DNA of 37,717 nt from Cellvibrio sp. UBA7661 (lineage in GTDB: Bacteria > Pseudomonadota > Gammaproteobacteria > Pseudomonadales > Cellvibrionaceae), in the NCBI GenBank assembly GCA_002483365.1, contig DLHT01000017.1, positions 430,355-468,071 on the forward strand. Reading direction: 5' to 3'. Shown piece after piece: positions 1 through 8,536 of the stretch. The notes under the pieces were generated by a model. It was not told where the DNA came from. It ran no database searches and worked only from the letters and a program-made list of their open reading frames with translations. Position numbers and translations under genes: made by a program. Numbering within the stretch: the stretch's first letter is position 1; every line of letters begins with the position of its first letter.

Positions 1-76
1 CAGATCAGCCGTTCTATCAGATCACGCTCTGTCAGATCAAAAGTCCCATAAGATCAACACACCAAAGGAGGCAACA

Positions 77-715
77 ATGAGCTTACGTCTAGGTGATGAA
101 GCACCCGATTTCACACAAGAATCCACGCAGGGTTTGATTAATTTTCACCAATGGTTGGGTGATAGCTGGGGCGTTTTATTTTCACACCCCGCCGATTTCA
201 CGCCCGTCTGCACCACTGAATTGGGTTTGACGGCAAAACTGAAAGATGAATTTGCCAAGCGCAATGTAAAAGCCATTGCGTTAAGTGTTGATCCGGTGGA
301 TTCCCACAACCAATGGATCAATGACATTAATGAAACACAATTAACCCAGGTGAATTTTCCGATTCTCGCGGATGCCGACCGCAAGGTGTCCAGCCTTTAC
401 GACATGATTCACCCTAACGCGAATGCCACGCTTACTGTACGCTCGCTGTTTATTATTGATCCGGCGAAAAAAATCCGCTTGATCATTACTTACCCCGCAA
501 GTACCGGTCGCAACTTTGATGAAATTTTGCGGGTGATTGATTCATTGCAATTAACTGAACATCACAAAGTGGCAACACCGGGTAATTGGAAATCAGGTGA
601 AGATGTTGTGATCGTTCCGGCTCTGCAAGATCCGGAAGAAATTGCACGCCGTTTTCCTAAAGGCTACAAGGTGGTTAAGCCTTATTTGCGACTCACCCCT
701 GATCCGCGCGGATAA
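77..715 (+). CDS. 1-Cys peroxiredoxin (Prx6 family)
   Basis: Thiol peroxidase that reduces hydrogen peroxide and organic peroxides in the cytoplasm. The AhpC/TSA fold carries the peroxidatic motif PVCTTE with Cys45, and there is no other cysteine in the 212 residues, so this is the 1-Cys Prx6 type and must be re-reduced by an external thiol. The C-terminal extension with GNWKSGED and the PKGYK region is typical of the Prx6 group, and the length is normal for it. The start is fixed by a strong AAGGAGG ribosome site seven bases upstream. It is monocistronic and converges on metY across a shared terminator. No signal peptide is seen. Confidence 0.95.
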   Translation: MSLRLGDEAPDFTQESTQGLINFHQWLGDSWGVLFSHPADFTPVCTTELGLTAKLKDEFAKRNVKAIALSVDPVDSHNQWINDINETQLTQVNFPILADADRKVSSLYDMIHPNANATLTVRSLFIIDPAKKIRLIITYPASTGRNFDEILRVIDSLQLTEHHKVATPGNWKSGEDVVIVPALQDPEEIARRFPKGYKVVKPYLRLTPDPRG

Positions 716-740
716 ATGCACGCAAACATATCATGCAAAA

Positions 741-770
741 AAAACGGGCGCTGGATGCGCCCGTTTTTTT
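741..770. terminator. Bidirectional Rho-independent terminator
   Basis: A perfect stem (ACGGGCGC pairing with GCGCCCGT, loop TGGAT) is flanked by an A-run on the left and a T-run on the right, so it can stop transcription of the peroxiredoxin on the plus strand and metY on the minus strand. Confidence 0.93.
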
Positions 771-781
771 TACAGCAGTTA

Positions 782-2071
782 TTACACGTTCGCCAGCGCC
801 TGTTCCAGATCGGCAAGCAAATCGTCGATATGTTCTATACCAACCGATAATCTCACTGTGTCCAAACCTACGCCGGATTTTTTCAATTCCTCTGGCGATA
901 ATTGGCGATGGGTTGTGGATGCTGGGTGGGTAGCCAGTGATTTTGTATCGCCAATATTCACAAGACGGGTGAAGAGTTGCAGTGCATCCAAAAAGCGTGC
1001 GCCTGCTTCGCGGCCATCGTCAGCTTTTAAACCGAAGGTGAGCAAGCCGGAGGCTTTTCCGCCAAGATATTTTTGCGCAAGCGGGTGATAAACGTTATCG
1101 GGCAAGCCCGCATAATTCACCCAGCTGACTTTGCTGTGTTTTTGCAAATATTCAGCAATCGCTTGTGTGTTGCTGTTGATGCGATCCATGCGCAAGGCGA
1201 GTGTTTCTATGCCCTGCAAAATTAAAAAAGCATTGAACGGCGAGAGTGCAGCACCGGTGTTGCGCAGCGGCACTACCCGGGCGCGGCCAATGTACGCCGC
1301 TGCGCCCAGGGCCTCGGTATAGACCACGCCGTGGTAACTCACATCGGGTTCATTGAGGCGTTTGAAGCGCTCTTTGTGTTGTGCCCAAGGGAATTTTCCT
1401 GAATCCACAATCGCACCGCCAATGCTGTTGCCGTGGCCGCCCAAATATTTTGTCAACGAATGCACGACTATATCGGCACCGTGTTCGATAGGGCGCAACA
1501 AATAAGGTGTTGCAACGGTGTTATCCACAATTAATGGCACGCCGTGGCGATGCGCAATTTCGGCGATGCGTGCAATATCGGTGACATTACCCTGCGGGTT
1601 GCCGAGTGATTCTACAAAAACTGCTTTGGTGCGCTCATCAATAAGCGATTCAAAACTATCCGGATTAGTGTGATCTGCAAAACGGGTGGTAATCCCGTAT
1701 TGCGGCAGTGTGTGCGCAAATAAATTGTAAGTACCGCCATAAAGTGCAGTGGAAGAAATAATATTGTCGCCCGCTTCGGCGATGGTTTGTATCGCATAAG
1801 TGACCGCTGCTTGGCCCGATGCCAATGCCAGTGCCGCAATGCCGCCTTCCAGCGCGGCAACGCGTTTTTCCAGCACGTCGTTGGTGGGGTTCATAATCCG
1901 GGTGTAGATATTGCCCGCCACTTTTAAATCAAATAAATCGGCACCGTGTTGCGCGCTATCAAAGGCGTAGGCAACGGTTTGGTAAATAGGCACGGCGACC
2001 GATTTTGTTGTCGGGTCTGGTGTGTAACCGGCGTGGACGGATTGGGTTTCAAATTTCCATTGGTCTGACAT
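782..2071 (-). CDS. metY: O-acetylhomoserine sulfhydrylase
   Basis: PLP enzyme of the Cys/Met metabolism family that makes homocysteine from O-acetylhomoserine and sulfide, joining inorganic sulfur assimilation to methionine synthesis. The 429-residue length fits MetY rather than the shorter MetB/MetC/MetZ proteins. The PLP lysine lies in HSLTKYLGGHG (Lys208), with the aspartate of the IVDNT motif at 183 and the cofactor-binding loop ASGQAAV at 84-90. It is transcribed alone. The inverted half-sites about 65-85 bases upstream of the start could be its operator. MetZ-type O-succinylhomoserine enzymes are related, but the length and the GGHGNSIGG segment favour MetY. It fits the sulfur theme of the window, although it lies 9 kb from the sulfate block. 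Confidence 0.93.
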   Translation of the reverse strand: MSDQWKFETQSVHAGYTPDPTTKSVAVPIYQTVAYAFDSAQHGADLFDLKVAGNIYTRIMNPTNDVLEKRVAALEGGIAALALASGQAAVTYAIQTIAEAGDNIISSTALYGGTYNLFAHTLPQYGITTRFADHTNPDSFESLIDERTKAVFVESLGNPQGNVTDIARIAEIAHRHGVPLIVDNTVATPYLLRPIEHGADIVVHSLTKYLGGHGNSIGGAIVDSGKFPWAQHKERFKRLNEPDVSYHGVVYTEALGAAAYIGRARVVPLRNTGAALSPFNAFLILQGIETLALRMDRINSNTQAIAEYLQKHSKVSWVNYAGLPDNVYHPLAQKYLGGKASGLLTFGLKADDGREAGARFLDALQLFTRLVNIGDTKSLATHPASTTHRQLSPEELKKSGVGLDTVRLSVGIEHIDDLLADLEQALANV

Positions 2072-2132
2072 AGCAAAATGACTCCGTAAATAAATAGTTG
2101 CGGTTGTAACAGTAAAGATTGGTGAGCGTATG

Positions 2133-2158
2133 TATAACCATAATTGTGGTTATAACCA
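2133..2158. promoter_or_regulatory. Overlapping TATAACCA half-sites upstream of metY
   Basis: Three half-sites are packed together: TATAACCA at 2133-2140, its reverse complement TGGTTATA at 2147-2154, and TATAACCA again at 2151-2158. The last two overlap to form the perfect palindrome GGTTATAACC at 2148-2157. The position, 60-90 bases in front of metY, suits an operator. The regulator is unknown; a LysR-type methionine regulator is only a guess. Confidence 0.5.
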
Positions 2159-2451
2159 ATGCTATCTGGATTGTAGCGAGGTATTTAGCCTTTATGAACT
2201 GTAATTAGTTCATAAGCTTATGCGAGTTTTCTGTATTGTCACGGTATGCCATCTGTTTATTTTTAAACATTGCTTACATGGGCAATTCATTTTTCCCTGT
2301 TTTGATTTGTGCATTGTTGTTGGTGATTAAACAACAATTCTTGTGCTGCTGGCAGTTGTGTTGCACTTTTTATTGCAATATTCGCGGCGCAACTCAATAA
2401 ATCTGCGGCTTTCAATGAGCTGATGGATTTTTATGAAACAGGATTTGGTAT

Positions 2452-2466
2452 TGGCACAGTTGCTGC
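2452..2466 (+). promoter_or_regulatory. Possible sigma-54 promoter for tonB
   Basis: The sequence TGGCACAGTTGCTGC has the invariant GG and GC separated by ten bases. Its -24 half (TGGCACA) is excellent, but the -12 half is CTGC rather than TTGC. It would give a leader of about 110 bases before the tonB start. It lies inside a possible gene remnant, so a chance match is realistic. Confidence 0.3.
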
Positions 2467-2586
2467 AATTCCTCCGGTAGTTGTGATGAATGGTGCATTG
2501 CACACAATGCAAAGCCATTGATTACGGAAACCTATTGTTATATCGCCACAAGCGATTCCAGTACCCCAATCGGGTGGGAGAATTAT

Positions 2587-3375
2587 ATGAGTGCCCATGC
2601 TTACTCTGAACCCTACAGTTATGACCGCCGCCATGTTCGCCAACAGCTGCGCCACATAAAGCCAGTTGCAGTGCCGCGCAAATCGGCGGATGTAGTGCAA
2701 CTTATTCCTCGCGTTATTCCCAGTGATTACAGTCATCAAAAACAAATCCAATTGGTATACACCAAATATCGCGGTGCATGGTCGCTGTTGAGTCTGGTGT
2801 TGATTGTGGGGCTGCATTTCGCGGCATTTGCCTATTTTTATTTCAAGCCAGAAGTACCTATTACCAAGGCAGAAGTGCCGCCTATGTCGATTGAGATTTA
2901 CCGCCCGCCGGTAGAGTTGCCACCACCGCCGGTGATTCCACCGGAAGAGGTTCCGCCACCACCACCGCCAAAGGTAGAAAAATCAAAACCCAAGCCAGTA
3001 GAAAAACCAAAGCCGGTTCCCGTGCAAAAAGTGGTGGAAACACCGCCACCGCCGCCTGCACCCGTAGCGCCACCACCACCGCCACCGGTTACGCCTGCAA
3101 CAGCAAACCCCGGTTATCTGCGCAATCCACCGCCAGAATATCCTGAGTTGGCAGTAGAGCGGGGCTGGGAAGGCACTGTGATTTTGAATGTGCATGTGTT
3201 GGGTAATGGCAAGCCATCGTCTGTTGAAGTGAAAGCGTCCAGCGGCCGCAGTGTGTTGGATAAAGCAGCGATGGATACCGTAAGGCGTTGGTCATTTGTA
3301 CCCGCCAAGCAAGGTGAAACTGCAATCGATTCGTGGGTGGAAGTCCCGATTGATTTCAAATTATCAAATTCATAA
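2587..3375 (+). CDS. tonB: TonB energy-transducing protein
   Basis: Inner-membrane protein that carries proton-motive-force energy from ExbB/ExbD to outer-membrane receptors. The ATG at 2587 is chosen over an upstream TTG (2518) because GGGAG sits six bases ahead of it. From this start it has 262 residues: a cytoplasmic tail of about 63, one membrane segment (64-86), a proline-rich periplasmic spacer with Pro-Lys and Pro-Glu runs (about 100-170), and a C-terminal TonB domain with NPPPEYP and RGWEGTV, ending in VEVPIDFKL. The N-terminal cytoplasmic tail is longer than the few residues of the classical E. coli protein. It heads a tonB-exbB-exbD unit, probably dedicated to local receptors. Confidence 0.93.
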   Translation: MSAHAYSEPYSYDRRHVRQQLRHIKPVAVPRKSADVVQLIPRVIPSDYSHQKQIQLVYTKYRGAWSLLSLVLIVGLHFAAFAYFYFKPEVPITKAEVPPMSIEIYRPPVELPPPPVIPPEEVPPPPPPKVEKSKPKPVEKPKPVPVQKVVETPPPPPAPVAPPPPPPVTPATANPGYLRNPPPEYPELAVERGWEGTVILNVHVLGNGKPSSVEVKASSGRSVLDKAAMDTVRRWSFVPAKQGETAIDSWVEVPIDFKLSNS

Positions 3376-3447
3376 ACACGCGCTAAAAAACGTTCAACAA
3401 TTTAATGATCCATTTGCATTAATCCAGAATTAATTAGGAAGAAAATT

Positions 3448-4194
3448 ATGTCTGAGCTGTACCAACATATTGTTGAGTGGACTTTGTGGGCGTTGATCGC
3501 CTTTTCCATCATCACCTGGACGTTAATCGTCATTAAAGGCGTTCAGCACCTGAATTTGTCTCGCCAGAATCGTCGTTTCACCAAAACCTTTTGGTCCTCT
3601 GCCGATTTGCACGCGGCGGCATCGTTTGAAAAATACGTTGGTGCTACGGCACGTGTTGCGGCAGCAGGTTTCCAAACATTGCGCAATGCAGATGCGAGCA
3701 CTGCAACCGATTTGGAGCACAGCTGGGACAGGCAAGATTTGTTGGAGCGTCATCTGCGCCAACAAATCCAGAAAGAGCGCCGCTCATTGGAAAACGGTTT
3801 GGCGGTGCTTGCGTCCATCGGCAATACCGCGCCCTTTGTTGGATTATTTGGAACTGTGTTTGGCATTATTCAGGCTCTCACCACCATTACCGCAACAAAG
3901 TCTGCGAGTATTGAAGTGGTGGCGGGGCCGATTGGTGAAGCATTGATTGCAACGGGAATCGGTATTGCTGTCGCGGTTCCCTCGGTGCTGGCATACAACT
4001 TCTTTTTACGCCGGGTGAAATTAATCGCTGCTGATCTGGATGATTTCGCGACTGATTTTGTGAGTTTGGTGCAAAAATCCGGCTTTCGTATTAAATCATC
4101 CACACCCGTAGTAAAAGCGGCGCAATCGCACCCTGCGCGCGAGGCGACATCAGAATTAAGAAAGCCTGAGAATGGCAAAGAGGTATTTGCATAA
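3448..4194 (+). CDS. exbB: ExbB proton channel subunit (MotA/TolQ/ExbB family)
   Basis: Inner-membrane subunit that forms the proton channel with ExbD and drives TonB. The 248 residues show three membrane segments: about 12-32, 118-142 (the VLASIGNTAPFVGLFGTVFG signature), and 168-193 (GEALIATGIGIAVAVPSVLAYNFFL region). The large cytoplasmic loop lies between the first two, as expected. GGAAG precedes the start. The stop codon overlaps the start of exbD (TAATG), which indicates translational coupling. A TolQ role is less likely because tolR/A/B and pal are absent and tonB is adjacent. Confidence 0.93.
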   Translation: MSELYQHIVEWTLWALIAFSIITWTLIVIKGVQHLNLSRQNRRFTKTFWSSADLHAAASFEKYVGATARVAAAGFQTLRNADASTATDLEHSWDRQDLLERHLRQQIQKERRSLENGLAVLASIGNTAPFVGLFGTVFGIIQALTTITATKSASIEVVAGPIGEALIATGIGIAVAVPSVLAYNFFLRRVKLIAADLDDFATDFVSLVQKSGFRIKSSTPVVKAAQSHPAREATSELRKPENGKEVFA

Positions 4195-4607
4195 TGGCAA
4201 TTTCTTCCGGTGGTGATAGCGATGAAGTATTAAGTGAGATCAACATTACACCGATGGTGGATGTGATGTTGGTACTGCTGGTGGTGTTTATTATTACTGC
4301 GCCCTTAATGACCAATGCGATTAATGTCAATTTGCCTGATACGGAAACCACAGTGCAAATAGAAGAGCCCAAAAAACCGTTGGTGCTTAGCATTGATGCA
4401 GAAGGAAAAATTTATCTGGATAAAGATGAATACGCATTAGAGATTTTGCAGCAGGAATTGGAGGGCAGAAAACTGACAGATCCGGAATTGCGTTTAAATC
4501 TTAATGCGGATGATGCGGTGAATTACGGTGTGGTTGCCAAAGTCATGGTGTTGATTGAAAAAGCGGGAATTGAAAAACTATCAATGGTGACTGAACGCGG
4601 AAGCTAA
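4194..4607 (+). CDS. exbD: ExbD biopolymer transport protein
   Basis: ExbD/TolR-family partner of ExbB with one N-terminal membrane helix (about 22-41) and a periplasmic domain. The proton-carrying aspartate is present as Asp23 in ITPMVDVMLVLLVVF. The 137-residue length is usual for the family. It overlaps exbB by one base, so the two are surely co-translated. The gene is followed by 151 bases holding a short tandem repeat, then by the FAD/NAD(P)-binding gene. Confidence 0.94.
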   Translation: MAISSGGDSDEVLSEINITPMVDVMLVLLVVFIITAPLMTNAINVNLPDTETTVQIEEPKKPLVLSIDAEGKIYLDKDEYALEILQQELEGRKLTDPELRLNLNADDAVNYGVVAKVMVLIEKAGIEKLSMVTERGS

Positions 4608-4647
4608 TCGCTTTTCCAGAAATTTTTCCGTGTTTATAAAAGGGATA

Positions 4648-4698
4648 TTATGGCAGGAGTTATGGCAGGACGTTATGGCAGGACGTTATGGTAGGAGT
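4648..4698 (+). repeat. Four-copy 12-13 bp tandem repeat
   Basis: Four units of the form TTATGGCAGGA(C/G)(G) begin at 4648, 4660, 4673 and 4686. The array contains a tiny open frame (4650-4694, peptide MAGVMAGRYGRTLW) preceded by an AAAAGGGA ribosome-site-like stretch, so it could be a leader peptide or simply slippage-derived sequence. Confidence 0.8.
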
Positions 4699-4758
4699 GG
4701 TACAGGCAAGGATGCCTTCCAGCGGATGGTACTCATTTAATCACATAGGTATTGTTGT

Positions 4759-6234
4759 TTGTCTACACCCTTGCACAGCAAAAAACTGGTTATCGTCGGT
4801 TGCGGTGCATCTGCTGTACTGGCGTTGGCCGCGTTGGCAAATTACTCGCGCGATCATGTTGCTTCTGTTGCATCAGCACATTCCAGCGATGCGCTTCATC
4901 TTGATATCACCATTATTGATGATAGCCCCACGCGTCCACGCGGACTTGCGTACTCTGCAATTCATCCTTCTCTTATTTTAAATGTTCCCGCACAGCGCAT
5001 GGGCGCATTCAGCGATGATCCCGCACATTTTTTCCGATGGTTACAGCAGACAGTGGAATGGAGAGGGTTGCATCCCGCATTTGCCGGGTTATCTGTTGCG
5101 GCAAATAATTTTGTACCGCGCGCGATTTACGGTGCATACCTTGCAGATGTGTTTGATCAAGCGGTGTATTCCCTACGTATTGCGGGGCACAGTGTGGGGC
5201 TGCACTCCGGGCGCGTCAGTGCAATAGAGAACAACAGTTCTTCTGGGGTGATGCGGGTTATCACTTGCTCAGGTCGCACTTACGATACCAATGCATTACT
5301 GATGGCGACAGGCAATCACCCAGCACTGCAAAATATTCCTACAACACCGAATATCTTGCCGTCTCCTTACGTTAATGAAGCGCTTGGATTTAATTGGAAA
5401 AACAGTAAAAACATATTGGTACTAGGCTCTGGCTTAAGCCTGGTAGATGTAGTGCAGTTAGCAATATCCCAAGGGTTTGCAGGAAAATTCCATGTGGTTT
5501 CCGCCCATGGTCTTTTGCCATGTGCGCATGGAGAATCACATCATCCATCTGTTCCTGTGTTTAAAACAGAGGCAAAAAAAGGCTCCGCAATATTGGGTGC
5601 GATTCGCCAGTATATTAAACGCAATGAAGAAAAGGGTATTGCCTGGCAGTGCAGTGTGAATCAATTACGCGAGCAAAATAATGCACTGTGGAGCCAGTTA
5701 AATCCAAAAGAGCGAAGTCGTCTCAAGCGAGCTTTACCTTGGTGGAATAGTGTGCGGCACCGCATTCCAGCCAGCACCAGGAATCTATTGGAACATTTAC
5801 AAACAAAAGAGCAGTTGTGTATTTATCCTGCCAGGGTCAATAACATTCACGCGACCCATAACGGATTTAGTTTGTCATTAGCCTCAGCTCGCTCAAAAAA
5901 TGCCAGACTGGAAATCATCGCCGATAAAGCGATTATATGTACAGGCTATCGCGCAGGATTTTCAGTGGTGCAGGATTTATGCAAAGGTTTGCTTGATGAT
6001 AGCGCTGTATTAACCGCTAATTTCATCGGTAATAATCATTACAGAATTTCATCCAGACATGAGATTTATGGGATTGGCCCCGCGTTAACGAGTGTGTTAT
6101 TCGAAACAACGGCGATCCAGGAGATTCGTGAACAGGCAGTTTGTATCGCGAAGGCAATTTTTACGACGACTGCTGATAAAGCCAACACCAATACCAACAG
6201 CACACAGGCTGTTGGTATTGTTTGTACGGAATAA
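4759..6234 (+). CDS. FAD/NAD(P)-binding protein, YdhS-like
   Basis: A 491-residue predicted flavin-dependent oxidoreductase of the NAD_binding_9/YdhS type; substrate unknown. An N-terminal Rossmann motif VIVGCGASAV (11-20) should bind FAD, a second glycine-rich motif VLGSGLSLVD (about 220-229) fits NAD(P), and ATG-like motifs occur at LLMATGNHP and IICTGYRAG. No membrane helix or signal peptide is seen, so it is cytoplasmic. The start is uncertain: TTG at 4759 has a weak AGG nine bases upstream, and TTG at 4771 is another choice; no ATG precedes the Rossmann motif. It follows exbD and converges on a TonB receptor, so a role in processing an imported cofactor or metal chelate is possible, but this rests on context only. 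Confidence 0.8.
   Translation: MSTPLHSKKLVIVGCGASAVLALAALANYSRDHVASVASAHSSDALHLDITIIDDSPTRPRGLAYSAIHPSLILNVPAQRMGAFSDDPAHFFRWLQQTVEWRGLHPAFAGLSVAANNFVPRAIYGAYLADVFDQAVYSLRIAGHSVGLHSGRVSAIENNSSSGVMRVITCSGRTYDTNALLMATGNHPALQNIPTTPNILPSPYVNEALGFNWKNSKNILVLGSGLSLVDVVQLAISQGFAGKFHVVSAHGLLPCAHGESHHPSVPVFKTEAKKGSAILGAIRQYIKRNEEKGIAWQCSVNQLREQNNALWSQLNPKERSRLKRALPWWNSVRHRIPASTRNLLEHLQTKEQLCIYPARVNNIHATHNGFSLSLASARSKNARLEIIADKAIICTGYRAGFSVVQDLCKGLLDDSAVLTANFIGNNHYRISSRHEIYGIGPALTSVLFETTAIQEIREQAVCIAKAIFTTTADKANTNTNSTQAVGIVCTE
6189..6220. terminator. Perfect 13-bp stem at the end of a coding gene
   Basis: CAATACCAACAGC at 6189-6201 pairs perfectly with GCTGTTGGTATTG at 6208-6220 around a six-base loop. 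It lies in the last codons of the FAD/NAD(P)-binding gene, between two convergent genes only 13 bases apart. There is no clear T-run, so it may be a weak or bidirectional stop signal or an RNA-stability hairpin. Confidence 0.55.
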
Positions 6235-6247
6235 TCAGTGCTCCAGT

Positions 6248-8386
6248 TTAAAAGCGATATTCTATTTTCGCTCTGAGTGTCCGTGGTTCAGCAGGGTGGT
6301 AGTGCAAGTCTTCAATTCCTTCTTCAGGTTCGCCCGCCAAGCGTGAGGCATAGTAGTAATCAATATCATGCTCGTCGCTATCCAAAACATTGTGCACTTC
6401 CAATTCAATGTTGATGCTGTCCCACTGGTAGCCAATACCAAAATTCACTGTGCTGGTTGAATCGGCTTTAATGTCGTTAAAACTTTCCAGCACGCGCGCA
6501 CCAAAATAGCGATAGCGCAATGAACTGTGCAAGCCGTTACCTTGCCCGCCATAACTAATGCCGGTGCTTGCAACAAAGGGAACAGATCCATCAACATATT
6601 TTCCCTCTTCGCGAGTGTTTTCACTGAAGCGTGCGCGTGTCCATGCCAGCTCTACATCCAGATTCCATTTGTTGGAAAACCAAAAATAACTGGCAAGTTC
6701 TGCGCCCACACGTTCTGATGCGCGGCTGGCTTCGTTGTGGCCTGCATCGCCAATAAAAATTAATTCCGATTCTGATTCCAAATACCATAAAGAGGCTGAA
6801 ATATTAAAACGTTTTTCATCAAACAGTTTTAAACCAACTTCAGCGCCGGTAGAGGGCACGATTAATTCAACAGCATCCGCAGGCTCCAGTGTGACCGGAT
6901 CAAGTGTGAGTGTTGCGCCGCGCGCGTCGTTAGAATGAAAGCCTTGGCCTGCATTGATAAACGCTTCCAGATGATCGCTGAATAAATAAGTCACACCTGC
7001 TTTAAGGCTGAACTTTCCTTTATCTGCTGCGCCACTGTTTTCTAGAATATTACTGTCAACATCGACATGGTAGTAGTCATAACGTAAGCCTATGTGCGCA
7101 CTGAATGCATCGCTCAACAAAAAACGGGTTTGGCCAAATAGGCCGCTGGATGCTTCTTTTACGCCATCTTCCCGAACGGTACTTAACCATTCGCGCGCTT
7201 TGGTTTTGTAGAGCCCGACTTTTGCGATGTCGTCGTAACGAAATTCGCTACCAATATGATGGTTAACAGCGATGTTAAATAATTCTGTATTCCACTGATG
7301 GGATAGGGCACCGCCGATAATCTGGCGATCATCTACTTGTTTATATTGGTCGCCATTAACGGGATCATCTAAAAAATACGTAAAATCAGAAATTAATAAC
7401 AAATCAGATTGGATTGCATAAAGGTTGGCATTCCAACTATCGGTACGCCAATTTGTTGAAAGGCTGTAACGGCTGGATTCTCCACCATTGGTTGGGTTGA
7501 GCGAGCCATAAGAATCTATCAGCCCTTGTTCTACAGCGCGTGCGGGAATTTGGTCGGGTGCATTCCAGCTGTTGTCATAGGCCATTGCGGTCAGCGAAAA
7601 AGTGCCATCAGCGAGGGGTTTTACATAGCGAGCATTAATGTTGAGCTTATCAATATCTTCATTAATGTCAGTCCAGGGGCCATCCGATACCTGGCGTTCA
7701 ATACCTACCAACAACAAGCCCTCGTGTAGTGCAACTTCACCTGCTGCAAACACGCGGCCATAATGATTTTCGCCCAGTGTTGCAGAAACAATATTTTCAC
7801 CCAGCAAATTTTTTAAGCTAAATGAAGCAGCGCCTGCGCCTGAAAAATCACCGACATCCGCATAATAAGCACCTTTGCGGTAATCGATGCTACTGATGAG
7901 TTCAGGAATAATAAAATTGAGATCGGTATAACCTTGGCCGTGGCCGTGAGTGCGCATATTAATCGGCATACCCTCAATACTGGAATTAAAATCCGTACCG
8001 TGATCCAGATTAAAACCCCGCAGAAAATACTGGTTCGCTTTACCAGAGCCGCTGTGTTGGGTCACTACCATGCCGGGCACAAATTCCAGAATTTCACCGG
8101 TACGTAATACCGGCCGGTTGGCAATTTCGGCACTGCCAACAGTACCTTCCGCCGCTGATATTTTTTTACCTAATTGGTTTAAGCGGTGGCCAAGTACTGT
8201 CACAGTTTCCAGTTGTGGGTTGTTTTTTTTCTCCACTGATGCTGTAGAAGTTTGTTCAGTTTTATAGTCAGTTTTGTAAGCTGATGTTTGGCTCAGTACA
8301 GCTGGGGCACTGAACATAAATAGTGCGGCTGCTAAAGGTGTCATGACAAATGACGGTGTGGAGCAGGATATTCTGGCGTATTTCAT
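6248..8386 (-). CDS. TonB-dependent outer-membrane receptor
   Basis: A 22-stranded receptor for TonB-powered import of a scarce ligand, 712 residues from the ATG at 8386; an upstream TTG gives six more residues, but the signal sequence begins at MKYARIS. Residues 1-32 form a signal peptide ending near APAVLS. A TonB-box-like ETVTVLG follows, then a plug domain (about 75-190, with GEILEFVPGMVV and YFLRGFNLDHG), and the barrel ending in RAKIEYRF with a terminal aromatic. The histidine-bearing plug segment NMRTHGHGQG is notable, but the ligand cannot be read from sequence. It converges on tonB-exbB-exbD and the FAD protein, and lies downstream of the sigma-54/winged-helix pair, which may control it. 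Confidence 0.93.
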   Translation of the reverse strand: MKYARISCSTPSFVMTPLAAALFMFSAPAVLSQTSAYKTDYKTEQTSTASVEKKNNPQLETVTVLGHRLNQLGKKISAAEGTVGSAEIANRPVLRTGEILEFVPGMVVTQHSGSGKANQYFLRGFNLDHGTDFNSSIEGMPINMRTHGHGQGYTDLNFIIPELISSIDYRKGAYYADVGDFSGAGAASFSLKNLLGENIVSATLGENHYGRVFAAGEVALHEGLLLVGIERQVSDGPWTDINEDIDKLNINARYVKPLADGTFSLTAMAYDNSWNAPDQIPARAVEQGLIDSYGSLNPTNGGESSRYSLSTNWRTDSWNANLYAIQSDLLLISDFTYFLDDPVNGDQYKQVDDRQIIGGALSHQWNTELFNIAVNHHIGSEFRYDDIAKVGLYKTKAREWLSTVREDGVKEASSGLFGQTRFLLSDAFSAHIGLRYDYYHVDVDSNILENSGAADKGKFSLKAGVTYLFSDHLEAFINAGQGFHSNDARGATLTLDPVTLEPADAVELIVPSTGAEVGLKLFDEKRFNISASLWYLESESELIFIGDAGHNEASRASERVGAELASYFWFSNKWNLDVELAWTRARFSENTREEGKYVDGSVPFVASTGISYGGQGNGLHSSLRYRYFGARVLESFNDIKADSTSTVNFGIGYQWDSINIELEVHNVLDSDEHDIDYYYASRLAGEPEEGIEDLHYHPAEPRTLRAKIEYRF

Positions 8387-8484
8387 TGGAATCTCGACTA
8401 ACAATTATGACAAACAAGGATGACCAAAACTTCATAATTCCGCATGAGCGTCGCAGTCAGCGACAATATGTGGGTTGTTAGTAG

Positions 8485-8504
8485 GCTGCTTAAAATGAAG
8501 CAGC
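8485..8504. promoter_or_regulatory. Hairpin upstream of the TonB receptor
   Basis: GCTGCTT and AAGCAGC form perfect seven-base arms around a six-base loop, between the winged-helix gene and the receptor gene. No T-run follows, so an operator or attenuating structure is as likely as a terminator. Confidence 0.4.
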
Positions 8505-8536
8505 GAATCCAGTTAAGTACAGTTATTTACGATTAT

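Larger units (their letters stand above)
2072..2586. other. Intergenic region between metY and tonB
   Basis: This 515-bp region holds the metY operator candidate near 2133-2158, a potential hairpin (ATTGTTGTT against AACAACAAT) at about 2314-2339, and a plus-strand open frame at 2327-2521. That frame would encode 64 residues ending PPVVVMNGALHTMQSH but has no start codon before an internal ATG and no recognisable homology; it may be a remnant of a lost gene. A possible -24/-12 promoter for tonB also lies here. Nothing else is supported. Confidence 0.5.

Noticed and set aside
642..1088. 148-residue plus-strand ORF
   Set aside because: It lies antisense to metY and across the shared terminator, with no protein-like pattern.
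2327..2521. 64-residue plus-strand frame before tonB
   Set aside because: It reads like protein but has no start codon until an internal ATG and no family I recognise; kept only as a remark in the intergenic entry.
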